The position numbers were made by a program, and so were the translations under genes. The notes beneath the pieces are model-generated. The model was not told where the DNA came from, made no database searches, and saw only the letters and a program-made list of their open reading frames with translations. From CAYGVT01 sp964353355 (GTDB taxonomy: Archaea; Thermoplasmatota; DTKX01; GCA-020343715), in assembly GCA_964353355.1 (NCBI GenBank), contig CAYGVT010000154.1, positions 1 through 49,670 of the forward strand: 49,670 nucleotides of DNA. Direction: 5' to 3'. Positions 1 to 10,089 of this stretch are shown here, piece by piece. Position 1 is the stretch's first letter, and each line of letters starts with the position of its first letter.

Positions 1-138
1 AGGGGTCAGTGCGTCATCCCAGTCGAGAATTGCTGCATGAACGCGGTCGGAGAGCCGTATGAGGGAAAACTTCACGTACGGTTCGACGAGGGGCGGGGAG
101 AAACCCGGGTCATGCCGGGCGCTCCCCGTCTACTCTAC
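1..138 (+). mobile_element. Group II intron, 3' end (domains V-VI), truncated by window edge
   Basis: The left edge carries the 3' end of a group II intron. Domain V is at 52-84. Domain VI follows: a stem of 94-100 with 122-128 (CGGGGAG with CTCCCCG), an inner hairpin of 104-108 with 115-119, and a pyrimidine-rich 3' end TACTCTAC (131-138) typical of bacterial-type group II introns. The predicted 3' splice site is after 138. Bases 1-51 would be the end of domain IV. An intron-encoded reverse transcriptase, if present, lies left of the window. Group II introns are uncommon in archaea. The exact splice site and host gene are not determined from this sequence. Confidence 0.85.
52..84 (+). ncRNA. 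Group II intron domain V catalytic hairpin
   Basis: The 33-nt hairpin folds as the textbook domain V. An 8-bp lower stem GAGCCGTA/TACGGTTC contains the AGC catalytic triad. It is followed by the two-nucleotide CG bulge, a 5-bp upper stem TGAGG/CTTCA and a GAAAA loop. Domain V binds the catalytic metals in the ribozyme. The fold is intact, so this copy is not visibly decayed here. Confidence 0.9.
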
Positions 139-322
139 TGCCCCGATCCGACCCATCCAGCAGGGGCCATGCGTCCCAAGCTCGCGAGGGAGGGACCTGA
201 CACGGCGTAATGGGGAACGGGGAAAGGGGGGGTCGGGGCCGTTGAAGGCCCCGGGCTGGGCGGGGCCCCCGGTTCCTGAGGTCTGATGGGCCCCCCCGGC
301 AGGCGGTGCCATCGGAAGCCGT

Positions 323-1345
323 TCAGATGAGCTTGATCTGGCCCAGGATGGGCTCGTAGATGAGCCCCTGGTCCAGGAGCCGGTTGATGGTCTCCTCGAA
401 GGCGTCCCTGTCCATGCCGCGCTCGCGGGCGCGCTCGAGGATGGCGTCGTAGGCCGCGCCCTTGGCGCCCTCGTCGAGCTCCCTGACAAGGCCCAGCACG
501 ACGTCGTCCATCTCCTCCTCGGTCCTGGGGGCCTTGGGCGGGCCGCCGTCAGGGGGGGCGGCCGGCGCCGCGGCGCTGGTGGGGGCGGCCGCGGCCTGCG
601 CGAGCGTGGGCTGGGGCGTTGCCCTGCCCGCCGGCGAGCGGGGAGGCGCGAGCCCCTTGCCCAGGTCCCCGAGGGCGTCCTCCGGGACCGCCTCGGGCTC
701 GGGCAACGCGGCCTCGAGCGCCTCCTCGGAGAGCAGGAACCGCAGCGCGTCCAGGACGACGCGCTCGTACCGGTCGACGTCGACCTCGCCGTAGGCCTCG
801 CGGGCCTTGACGACCCCCGCCGCCAGGCGCGGGCCGTGGCCCAGCCGGACGAGCTCGTCGACGCTGGGGGTCTCCATCGCGGCCAGGTCGCGCATGGCCG
901 CGACGCGCCGCAGCGAGCTGCGGGCCGCCTCGAGGACCCAGAGCTCGCGCTCCTCCGCGCTGACCTGCTTGATGACCTCGGGGCGCAGCGACACGTAGAC
1001 CACGCCCTCCTCGGGCGAGTAGGTCCGCGTCTTGGCGACCATCGCGATGAACACGGGCGTCTTGAGGGCGGCCAGGGCCTTCGCGGCCTCGGGCTGGTAC
1101 TGGCCCGCTGACACGTAGAAGATGCCCGTGGGGTCCTGCAGGCGGGCCCGGTAGAGCGGCTCCTCGTCGGTGCCGATGTTCTCCAGGTCCGTCAGCACCC
1201 CGACGACGTAGACGCGGTTGACCATCGCGCCCAGGGGCGTGACGACGTGGTTGGGGGCGTACTCGCCCTCCCCGCGCACCTCCACGGACGAGGAGTTGTA
1301 CTCGTCCGCGAAGATGCGCCAGGCGACCTCGCGGGAGCGGGCCAC
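323..1345 (-). CDS. RPA-associated OB-fold protein (COG3390-like)
   Basis: A 340-residue protein resembling the archaeal RPA-associated family (COG3390), which is encoded next to RPA and works with it on single-stranded DNA in replication and repair. An N-terminal OB-fold region (about residues 30-130) is followed by a helical region, a low-complexity Ala/Pro linker (about 225-265) and a C-terminal acidic winged-helix-like module (about 270-340). The start is GTG at 1345, directly abutting the RPA stop codon, so the two are cotranscribed and probably translationally coupled. Family assignment rests on the OB-fold pattern and the neighbour; no catalytic motif is expected. The stop is TGA. Confidence 0.8.
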   Translation of the reverse strand: MARSREVAWRIFADEYNSSSVEVRGEGEYAPNHVVTPLGAMVNRVYVVGVLTDLENIGTDEEPLYRARLQDPTGIFYVSAGQYQPEAAKALAALKTPVFIAMVAKTRTYSPEEGVVYVSLRPEVIKQVSAEERELWVLEAARSSLRRVAAMRDLAAMETPSVDELVRLGHGPRLAAGVVKAREAYGEVDVDRYERVVLDALRFLLSEEALEAALPEPEAVPEDALGDLGKGLAPPRSPAGRATPQPTLAQAAAAPTSAAAPAAPPDGGPPKAPRTEEEMDDVVLGLVRELDEGAKGAAYDAILERARERGMDRDAFEETINRLLDQGLIYEPILGQIKLI

Positions 1346-2683
1346 TCAGTCCACCTCCGCCTGGTCGAGCAGGGCGCGGGCCTCGGACCTCACGTCCACC
1401 TCCACGTCCGAGACGCGGTTCGCTATCATCATGAGCCCGAAGTCGTCCGCGAGCACGTTGCCCACGATGCGGACCGGGCGCGCGACGAGCCGGTCGGCGA
1501 GCAGGTCGCGCACGACCTCGGCGTCGAAGGCCTCCTGGGCCATCGTCTTGCACTCGTCGAGCGTCTTGCCCAGCAGCGCCTCGGTGAGCTCGCGGCCGAT
1601 GACGAAGCTGATGGCGCCAGTGCCATCGTCGAGCACGCCCTTGACACGGAGGTCGGGCGTGGCCTCGACGCGGCCGTGCACTGTGCACGCGCCCTTGCGG
1701 ACCACGCGCCGGCACTCGGGGCACCGGAACACCAGCCCGGAGCCGTCCCGGACCTCGATGACGATGCCCTGGACCGCGACCGCCTGTGCGCCGCCGCGCC
1801 GCTCGAGCTCCTCGATGGCCACGACGGTCTCGACGTCCAGCACCTCCGCGGGGGGCAGCGCGTCGTCGGCGAGCCGCTCGACGGAGTCGCGCGAGTCGAA
1901 GCTCAGCTGGGGCACGCTGCGCCACGACCGGATGTAGCCGCCGCGCAGGCGTATGACGTCCCCGGCCTTCAGGCCGAAGTCGTTCCACGACGAGAACTCG
2001 GACCTCCCCGTCTCGTCGGCGACCGTGCCGCCCCAGACGGTCTTCTCCTCGCCCTTGACGGTGACCTTGCGAGGGCCGACCGAGAGGACGCGGACCACGA
2101 CGTCCAGGCCACGCAACCCCGTGCGGAAGTCGCGGACCTTGACGGCCCCCGCGGCCTCCATGGGCGTCCCTGGGGCCGCCCCGAGGGGCGGCAGAGGCAG
2201 CGCGTCCGCGGTCTCCTTGGTCACGGCCACGCGGTCGCCCAGGTTGACCTGGACCTCGTCCCTCCACGGCTTCGTGTAGGCCCCCACGACGCGCAGCACG
2301 TCGCCGCGCTCGTAGGGGAAGTGCGAGGCGTCCCAGGCGGTGTACTGCACCGTCTTGGTCTCGTCGGCGAAGATGCCGTAGACGATCTCCTTGGGGCCGG
2401 CCTCCACCTGGACCGTCTTGCGGTTGGCGGTGACCACGCGCACCAGCAGGTCGACCGACGGCTCGTCGGCCTTGAGCTCCGCGAGCTTGCGGACGACCGA
2501 CGCGGCCAGCGCCTTGGGGTTGCCGCCGTGCTTGCGCACGATGGACTCCTTGGCGATGCCGAGCGGCACGCGGTACACCGTCAGGAACTCCTCGAGCTCC
2601 TTCGCTATCAGCTCCCGTTCCACCTTGTTCCCGAGCACCCGGGTTATGTCTTCTATATGGGGTGCGAGCACTTCCTCGTTCAT
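1346..2683 (-). CDS. Replication factor A (RPA/ssDNA-binding protein)
   Basis: A 445-residue archaeal replication protein A that coats single-stranded DNA. An N-terminal helical segment (about 1-70) is followed by several OB folds with typical strands (for example around YGIFADETKTVQYTAW), then a late zinc-binding motif CPEC...C...H (about residues 325-340) as in euryarchaeal RPA, and a C-terminal OB-like part. The ATG at 2683 has a clear ribosome-binding site GAGGTGG seven nt upstream and a TATA box about 50 nt upstream. It is the first gene of a two-gene operon with the COG3390 partner. Identification is confident; the exact number of OB folds is judged by eye. Confidence 0.88.
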   Translation of the reverse strand: MNEEVLAPHIEDITRVLGNKVERELIAKELEEFLTVYRVPLGIAKESIVRKHGGNPKALAASVVRKLAELKADEPSVDLLVRVVTANRKTVQVEAGPKEIVYGIFADETKTVQYTAWDASHFPYERGDVLRVVGAYTKPWRDEVQVNLGDRVAVTKETADALPLPPLGAAPGTPMEAAGAVKVRDFRTGLRGLDVVVRVLSVGPRKVTVKGEEKTVWGGTVADETGRSEFSSWNDFGLKAGDVIRLRGGYIRSWRSVPQLSFDSRDSVERLADDALPPAEVLDVETVVAIEELERRGGAQAVAVQGIVIEVRDGSGLVFRCPECRRVVRKGACTVHGRVEATPDLRVKGVLDDGTGAISFVIGRELTEALLGKTLDECKTMAQEAFDAEVVRDLLADRLVARPVRIVGNVLADDFGLMMIANRVSDVEVDVRSEARALLDQAEVD

Positions 2684-2740
2684 CTTTCGCCCACCTCTTT
2701 TGGGCCTAAGGAGCGTAAGGGGGAGGCAGGATATAAGGCG
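2684..2740 (-). promoter_or_regulatory. RPA promoter and Shine-Dalgarno site
   Basis: On the minus strand a TATA-like CTTATAT (2731-2737) would start RNA near 2708. It is followed by GAGGTGG (2691-2697), 7 nt before the RPA ATG. This gene therefore has a short leader with a ribosome-binding site, unlike the leaderless genes common in this window. Confidence 0.6.
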
Positions 2741-2773
2741 TCCCCCGGGGGGTCGGAGAATGTGGAGCCAGCA

Positions 2774-3205
2774 TCACCGGAGGAGGGCGCCCGCGAGGAA
2801 CAGCAGCATGAGCACCGCCATCACGACGGCCGCGACGAGCATCGTCCTGCGCATGCCTGGGCTCGAGCCCAGCACGATGGGGACCGGCCCGATGAACACG
2901 ACGCCGCCCCATGAGGGGGACCCCGTCTGGGCCGCACCAGGAGATGGGGCCTCCTGGAGGGGAGGCGCCTCCGGCGGTCCGACGCGCGTGGCCGCGCTCA
3001 GTGGCCAGGCGAGGAAGGCCAGCAAGACGCCCGCCATGAGCGCGAGCGCGCCGAGGACGAAGGCAGCGCCCTGGCCCGTGATGACGGGGATGATGACCAC
3101 GAGGTAGAGGCGCACGTCGCCCTGCGCCGCCGCGAGGGCGAGGAGGGAGACGCCCGCGACGATGAGAGCGAGCGCGGCGACAAAGAGGGGGGGCCAGCGC
3201 GTCAC
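2774..3205 (-). CDS. DUF131 (TIGR00304-type) membrane protein
   Basis: A 143-residue membrane protein with two N-terminal transmembrane helices (about 5-28 and 33-70), a Pro-rich loop, the signature GGVVFIGPVPIVLGS (about 100-114) and a third helix (about 120-141). The signature matches the archaeal DUF131/TIGR00304 family, whose function is unknown. The start is GTG at 3205. A TATA-like TTTTGAATAC lies about 26 nt upstream, so the message is probably leaderless. Confidence 0.75.
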   Translation of the reverse strand: MTRWPPLFVAALALIVAGVSLLALAAAQGDVRLYLVVIIPVITGQGAAFVLGALALMAGVLLAFLAWPLSAATRVGPPEAPPLQEAPSPGAAQTGSPSWGGVVFIGPVPIVLGSSPGMRRTMLVAAVVMAVLMLLFLAGALLR

Positions 3206-3410
3206 GCGATGTCCATGGGGCGGTGCGTATTCAAAACTTGCTCCGATGGACGGCTGGCACGCCGCTTTGGGGGGGTGGGGGGGGATAGGGGGTGGGGAAA
3301 AGGGGTGACCGGGCCCCGGAGCGTCCCGCCCGGAGGGGCTAGGCGGGGGTGGGCGGGACGGGCCTCCGTGGGCCCGGGGGGGGGGTGGGTGAGCGACGTC
3401 CGCTGTCCGA
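3206..3410. other. Intergenic region with G-quadruplex-type tract
   Basis: No coding sequence is visible. The plus strand has five G-runs of 7, 8, 5, 4 and 4 within 3269-3305, separated by one to four bases, a strong G-quadruplex pattern. Because the flanking genes are on the minus strand, it lies downstream of the DxDxDG gene and reads as a C-rich 3' region in that RNA. It may act in termination or simply reflect high GC. Confidence 0.5.
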
Positions 3411-4481
3411 TCACAGCCCGGCGGTCTCCAGTGGCGGCATCTCGGAGGCGCCCTCGTCCTCCTCGCCGTCGTCGATGACGATCTCTTCCGGGATGCGGCG
3501 GTAGTACCAGTCGTCGTAGCTCCACTTGTGCTCGTAGTCCGGCGTGCCGTCGTCGTTGCGGTCCACGACCTCGTACCCGACGCGCGTCACGTGCGCCGCG
3601 TCCCAGCGGCCGTCGTCGTCGCGGTCGAACAGCTCGATGACGTTGCGGTGCGCGCGCCTGTACTCGGGGTTGCCGTCCGAGTCCCGGTCGATGATGGTCT
3701 TGCCGGCGTTGACCTTGGACGCGTGCTCGGGGTTGCCATCGGAGTCCCTGTCGACGACCTCGCGGCCGACATGCCTGACCTTCACAAGCTCGGGCACGCC
3801 GTCGCCGGCCCACTGGCGCCACCGGGCCTCCTGCCTCACGGGCGTCTCGACGGGCGCCTGCCTGGTGACCTTGACGGGGTCGGCCGGGTCGACGGTGACG
3901 CCGGTGCGGACGTCGAGCACGAGCCGGCTCCACCGGTCCACCTTGACCCGCTCTGGGTTGCCGTCCGAGTCCTTGTCGACGACCTCGCGCTCCCATCGGT
4001 GGCCCCGCACGACCTCGCGGACGCCGTCGTCGTTGGTGTCGAAGTACTCGCGGAACAGGAAGGACCACTTCCAGACCTCCACCACGCCGTCCTCGTCAGG
4101 GTCCCACCAGCTCCAGACGATGACGAGGTCCATCGCGTACTCGTAGTTGCCGTCGCCGTCGCGGTCCACGCGGATGTGCAGCTCGAACACCCACGAGCCG
4201 CCATCGGCCACGCCGTCCTGGTCCTCGTCCACGACCCTCCTCTCGACCACGGGGGCGCGGGAGGCCGTGTCCTCGGAGGCGGGCGGTATGACGAGCCCGT
4301 CGTCCTCCTCCGGCACGGCCACGCCCCCGGTCTCGTCCGACGGGGTTGTGTCCTTGTTCTCCGTTTCGGCGTAGGCCGACACGGCGGTCGCCAGCATTGA
4401 CACGATCATCACGAGCGCGAGCGCGAGCATGGTCGCGCCCCTCGCCACCTTGCTGCCTTCCTTGGGGGTCATTTCCGACAC
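3411..4481 (-). CDS. Secreted acidic DxDxDG-repeat (calcium-binding-like) protein
   Basis: A 356-residue exported protein of unknown function. A signal peptide is visible (about residues 10-42, hydrophobic core LALALVMIVSMLATAVSA). After an acidic linker there are at least nine loops of the DxDxDG type (for example VDRDGDGNYEY, VDRDSDGNPEH, FDRDDDGRWD), spaced roughly 20-25 residues apart and each followed by a short beta-strand-like stretch. Such loops bind calcium in EF-hand, dockerin and thrombospondin type 3 repeats. No C-terminal membrane anchor is seen. The start could be GTG 4481 or ATG 4472; a TATA box at 4514-4521 fits both. The protein may be a calcium-stabilised surface or matrix protein, which is inference. 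Confidence 0.7.
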   Translation of the reverse strand: MSEMTPKEGSKVARGATMLALALVMIVSMLATAVSAYAETENKDTTPSDETGGVAVPEEDDGLVIPPASEDTASRAPVVERRVVDEDQDGVADGGSWVFELHIRVDRDGDGNYEYAMDLVIVWSWWDPDEDGVVEVWKWSFLFREYFDTNDDGVREVVRGHRWEREVVDKDSDGNPERVKVDRWSRLVLDVRTGVTVDPADPVKVTRQAPVETPVRQEARWRQWAGDGVPELVKVRHVGREVVDRDSDGNPEHASKVNAGKTIIDRDSDGNPEYRRAHRNVIELFDRDDDGRWDAAHVTRVGYEVVDRNDDGTPDYEHKWSYDDWYYRRIPEEIVIDDGEEDEGASEMPPLETAGL

Positions 4482-4510
4482 CGTCCTTCTCTGACCCCCC
4501 CTTCGACTCG

Positions 4511-4524
4511 GGGCTTATAAGCCC
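4511..4524. promoter_or_regulatory. Palindromic TATA region of the DxDxDG gene
   Basis: GGGCTTATAAGCCC is a perfect 14-bp palindrome containing the TATA box of the minus-strand gene that starts at 4481 or 4472. It could be only a GC-flanked TATA box or also an operator. Confidence 0.4.
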
Positions 4525-4606
4525 TTTAGGGGACGGACGGTGAACAGTGGTACGGACGCTGAACGTCGACGCGGCCCCCCGCGATGGCGGACTGGCGGGG
4601 AGAAGG

Positions 4607-4615
4607 TTTATAAAT
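4607..4615 (+). promoter_or_regulatory. metG TATA box
   Basis: TTTATAAAT lies about 29-35 nt upstream of the metG start candidates (GTG 4640, ATG 4646). This supports the short start and argues against the upstream in-frame ATG at 4547. Confidence 0.6.
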
Positions 4616-4645
4616 CATTACCCCCTCCCCAGGAATCCGGTGGAC

Positions 4646-6997
<2,352 letters not shown>

Positions 6998-7009
6998 GAG
7001 GTGACGAGA

Positions 7010-7681
7010 ATGCCATTCGAAGCCGACTTGCACATACACACGACCCACTCCAGGGACGGCAACCCGACGCCCCGAGAGGTCGTCGACACCGCCATCAAGG
7101 CGGGTCTCTTCGCAATCGCCATCACCGACCACAACACCCAGGGCGCGCTCAAGGAGGCGCGCAAGGCCGTCAAGGGGCGGGACCTGCTCATCGTGCCCGG
7201 CATCGAGGTCTCGAGCCAGGATGGCCACGTGCTCGCGCTGGGCGTTGCCGAGGAAGTGCCCGCAGAGCTCGCCGCGGACGAGACCGTGCGGCGCGTCGAG
7301 GACCTGGGGGGTCTGGCGGTCGCCGCGCACCCCGGTCGCGTCTACACGGGGCTGCACGGGGACGTCGTGAGGTCCGCGGGGTTCCGGGCGATCGAGGTCG
7401 CCAACGGGCACTCGTCCATCGATCTCAACAGGAGGGCGCGCACCCTCGCGAAGGGCATGCGTGCGTCCATGACCGGGGGCTCCGACGCGCACTTCGCCCA
7501 CGAGGTGGGCGCGTGCCGGACGGTGTTCCCGACCGCGCCCGCGGACGTCGAGGGCGTCCTCGAGGCCATCCGCAAGGGTGAGACCACGACGACGGGCAAG
7601 GGGATGACCCCATCCGCCCAGATGACCCTCAACGTGAGGATGGTCATCCGGTGGATCGGGCGGGGCGGCCGCCGTATGTGA
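7010..7681 (+). CDS. PHP-domain metal-dependent phosphoesterase
   Basis: A 223-residue PHP-family hydrolase (polymerase and histidinol phosphatase superfamily) that probably cleaves a phosphoester with two or three bound metals. The metal motifs are in order: DLHIHTTHS near the N terminus, ITDHNT (about 42-47), PGIEVSS (about 63-69), AAHPGR (about 106-111) and GSDAHF (about 160-165). The ATG at 7010 is preferred over GTG 7001 because a GAGGTGA ribosome-binding site sits about 6 nt before it. It starts 12 nt after the metG stop, so they are cotranscribed. Substrate is unknown; related archaeal proteins are annotated as PHP or PHP-associated domain proteins. Confidence 0.85.
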   Translation: MPFEADLHIHTTHSRDGNPTPREVVDTAIKAGLFAIAITDHNTQGALKEARKAVKGRDLLIVPGIEVSSQDGHVLALGVAEEVPAELAADETVRRVEDLGGLAVAAHPGRVYTGLHGDVVRSAGFRAIEVANGHSSIDLNRRARTLAKGMRASMTGGSDAHFAHEVGACRTVFPTAPADVEGVLEAIRKGETTTTGKGMTPSAQMTLNVRMVIRWIGRGGRRM

Positions 7682-7730
7682 CGCGCGCACGCGCGCGTGA
7701 TGCACACGCGACCCTTGTACAATCGTGCGC

Positions 7731-8954
7731 TCAGTCGAGCAGCCGCTTCTGGCCGGTCAGCTTCTGGATGGCCGCGATGTCCTGCGTGACCTCGAGGCAG
7801 CCCAGGTACTTGCCCTCCTTGGAGCGCACCGGGAAGTAACGGATGTGCACCATCTTCCCGCCCAGGGGTATCCAGAACTCGGCCCTGTCCCGGCGTCCCG
7901 CCTTGAAGTCCTCGAGGATGCGGTTCACGGCGTGCAGGCTCTTGTCCGGGTGGCAGCCCTGGACGGTGCGGCCGATGACCGCGCGGGTGCGCGTGAAGAT
8001 GCGTTCGGGCGTCTCGTTGAAATACCGCACGCGTCCCTCGGTGTCGACGAACGAGATGTCGACGGGCAGCGAGTTGAGGATGCCCGTGAGCTCCTCTAGC
8101 GTGAGCGGACCGGGCTCGAGCGGGACCGTGCCCGCGGGCGCGGCCGGCCCGGCGGCCGCGACGGTGGGGGCCGCTGCAGCCCCGAACGGCTGGCGCGGCG
8201 GCGTGAAGGGCGTGTAGCCGAGCTCGTCGAACTCGGTGCGCACCGTCGCCCATTCACCCTCGCTCAGGGACTTGAGGCACATGGGGTACAGGATGTGGTT
8301 CTCCTTGTAGAAGTGCGACGAGAGCAGCTCCGCGAGCTCGAGCGCGAGCTCGTTCATGCGCCTGGCCACGGCCGGGATGTCGGCCCCGGGACCGAACTTG
8401 GCCTCGGTGGCGAAGAGCGCCTTCTTGAGCGTGCGGACCTGGTCGTGCTCCATCCACATGATCTTCGGGGGCTCGGTCACGCCGTGCCGCTCCAGGTAGG
8501 GGAACAGCACGTTCTCCTCCCTCAGGTAGTGGCTCTCCGCGCCCCTGAGCTGGGCGACGATGTCCTTGCACGCGTGCACGTGCGGCCTCGCGGTCGAGTG
8601 GTCCTTGGCCGCGGCGGCCTCGGCGGCGTGCCGCTTGAGACCCGCGACGAGGTCGAGCATGAGGCTGTGCTCCTCCATCAGTATGGCCACCGGGTGGCCT
8701 GGCGGGACGTCCACGCCCGCGCCCTCGACGGCCTCCTTGAAGACCTCGAGGTGCAGGTCGCACATGCCGTGCAGCTGCTCGCGGGTCATGCCCTCTTTGA
8801 TGAGCTCCTCCTCGACCTGGGCGATATCCTCGGCCGAGGTCGTCCTCAGGAGGTCCTTGAACCGCTCCCTGACCGCCGCCGGGTCCTCGCACTCGTGAAG
8901 CTCCTTGAGCATCCGCTTGATCTGCTCCTTCTTGTCGGGCGTGCCGTCTCCCAT
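7731..8954 (-). CDS. DUF438-hemerythrin-PAS sensor protein
   Basis: A 407-residue cytoplasmic protein with three parts. An N-terminal DUF438 helical domain covers about 8-75. A hemerythrin-like four-helix bundle (about 80-225) has iron-ligand candidates HSLMLDL, HYLREENVLFPY, MEHDQ and HFYKENHILYP. A C-terminal PAS domain (about 280-400) has the typical FVDTEGRVRYFNETPERIF start. An Ala/Pro linker separates the last two. This architecture is known from anaerobic bacteria and archaea and is thought to sense oxygen, NO or redox state; its output is unknown. A Shine-Dalgarno GGGAGGA precedes the ATG. The promoter has a Fur-like palindrome just upstream of the TATA box. Confidence 0.88.
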   Translation of the reverse strand: MGDGTPDKKEQIKRMLKELHECEDPAAVRERFKDLLRTTSAEDIAQVEEELIKEGMTREQLHGMCDLHLEVFKEAVEGAGVDVPPGHPVAILMEEHSLMLDLVAGLKRHAAEAAAAKDHSTARPHVHACKDIVAQLRGAESHYLREENVLFPYLERHGVTEPPKIMWMEHDQVRTLKKALFATEAKFGPGADIPAVARRMNELALELAELLSSHFYKENHILYPMCLKSLSEGEWATVRTEFDELGYTPFTPPRQPFGAAAAPTVAAAGPAAPAGTVPLEPGPLTLEELTGILNSLPVDISFVDTEGRVRYFNETPERIFTRTRAVIGRTVQGCHPDKSLHAVNRILEDFKAGRRDRAEFWIPLGGKMVHIRYFPVRSKEGKYLGCLEVTQDIAAIQKLTGQKRLLD

Positions 8955-8999
8955 GCGCGTTCCTCCCTGCTCCGTGCGTCCGGGTGTACCGTCTCGTGG

Positions 9000-9033
9000 A
9001 TAATAAAGGTTACTACTTTGTAATGATTACAAA
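9000..9033 (-). promoter_or_regulatory. Promoter and 17-bp palindromic operator of the DUF438-hemerythrin gene
   Basis: The TATA element CCTTTATTAT (minus strand, about 9000-9009) is preceded by a perfect palindrome TTTGTAATGATTACAAA (9017-9033), which covers the position expected for the upstream promoter edge and overlaps the stop codon of the next gene. Its 7-1-7 core TTGTAAT-G-ATTACAA resembles Fur/PerR/Zur boxes. Regulation by a metal- or peroxide-responsive repressor would fit an iron-oxygen sensor, but this is inference. Confidence 0.6.
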
Positions 9034-10049
9034 CTATGCTCGGCATGATTGCCCCCGCGCGCGTGCGCCATCCCCCGCCAGGTCGCGTGCAGGCGGTCGG
9101 CCAGGCCCTCCACGTGGGCCCGGCCCCTGCGGCCTCCCTCCAGGGAGCCCAACCAGGCCTCCGGCAGCGCTGACGCGCCGTGCAGCGCGCCCGTGATGGC
9201 GCCCGCCATCGCGCCGATGGTGTCCGAGTCCCCCCCGAGTGAGATAGCGTACGAGATGGCGGAGGCCGGCGATGAGGGCCGCACGAGCGCGCAGTAGATG
9301 GCGGTCGGGACCGACCGCGGGCAGGTGGGGGCGGTGCCCAGCGCGCGCGCCACCTCCTCGGGCGCGTCCGACTCGTCGAGCATGAGCTCGACGGCCTCGA
9401 GCCGCTCCAGGTAGGCCTCGACGGCGGCCTGGTCGGGCCCGCCCTCGACGAAGGCGCGCAGCTCCCGCAGCACGTCCTCGGGCTCGAAGCCCCCGGGGCT
9501 TCGCGCGCGCACGGCCAGCGCCACCGCGGCCGCCTGCAGCGCCGCCCCCGCCGTCCCGAGGGGGTGCGTGTGGGTGACACTCGCCTGCGTCACGGCCGCG
9601 TCGCGGAGGGCTCCGAGGTCGTGGTGGAACAGCAGCCCCACGGGCGCGACGCGCATGGCGGAGCCGTTGCCGTAGCTGCCGCCGCCGAACACCCCGGCGG
9701 CCGCCTCCCGCCAGCCGGCCCCCCGCGAGATGGCGTTGAGCGTGCGCACGGTCCCCGGGCCGTAACCGCGCGAGGGGTCGTAGTGCCCCAGGAAGGAGCG
9801 GGCGATGTCGTCGCCGTCCACCTCCCCGCCGCGGTCGACGAGGGACTGCGCGAGCGCGACCGCCATCTCGGTGTCGTCCGTGTAGGTGCCCCAGTCGGGC
9901 ACGGCCCCGCCCCGCTCGAACATGGCGAGGACCTCGCGGACCTCGTGGGGCCTCCAGCCATCGAAGGCCGCCCCGAGCGCGTCGCCGCAGAACGTGCCGA
10001 GCATGCCGCCGCGGAAGCGGTCCCTGAGCTCTTCCTCCGATGGAGTCAT
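9027..10049 (-). CDS. ADP-ribosylglycohydrolase family protein
   Basis: A 340-residue ADP-ribosyl hydrolase (DraG/ARH family), which removes ADP-ribose from proteins, nucleic acids or small molecules using two magnesium ions. Family motifs are GGMLGTFCGDALGAAFDG at the N terminus, TYTDDTEMAVAL (about 78-89) and GGDSDTIGAMAGAI (about 268-281), which supply the metal ligands. The ATG at 10049 is chosen over an upstream in-frame codon at 10103 because a TATA box ACTATATAG (about 10067-10075) lies about 24 nt upstream, giving a leaderless message. The stop TAA overlaps the operator of the next gene. Confidence 0.9.
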   Translation of the reverse strand: MTPSEEELRDRFRGGMLGTFCGDALGAAFDGWRPHEVREVLAMFERGGAVPDWGTYTDDTEMAVALAQSLVDRGGEVDGDDIARSFLGHYDPSRGYGPGTVRTLNAISRGAGWREAAAGVFGGGSYGNGSAMRVAPVGLLFHHDLGALRDAAVTQASVTHTHPLGTAGAALQAAAVALAVRARSPGGFEPEDVLRELRAFVEGGPDQAAVEAYLERLEAVELMLDESDAPEEVARALGTAPTCPRSVPTAIYCALVRPSSPASAISYAISLGGDSDTIGAMAGAITGALHGASALPEAWLGSLEGGRRGRAHVEGLADRLHATWRGMAHARGGNHAEHSL

Positions 10050-10089
10050 TTCAGTCTTACAGGTGATACTATATAGAATATGCTTGCGA

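Noticed and set aside
549..2267. Long open frame opposite or out of frame with RPA (and similar long antisense frames over most genes)
   Set aside because: Arg/Gly/Pro/Ala-rich translations in shadow frames are expected at this GC content; the RPA and COG3390 frames carry the recognisable domains.
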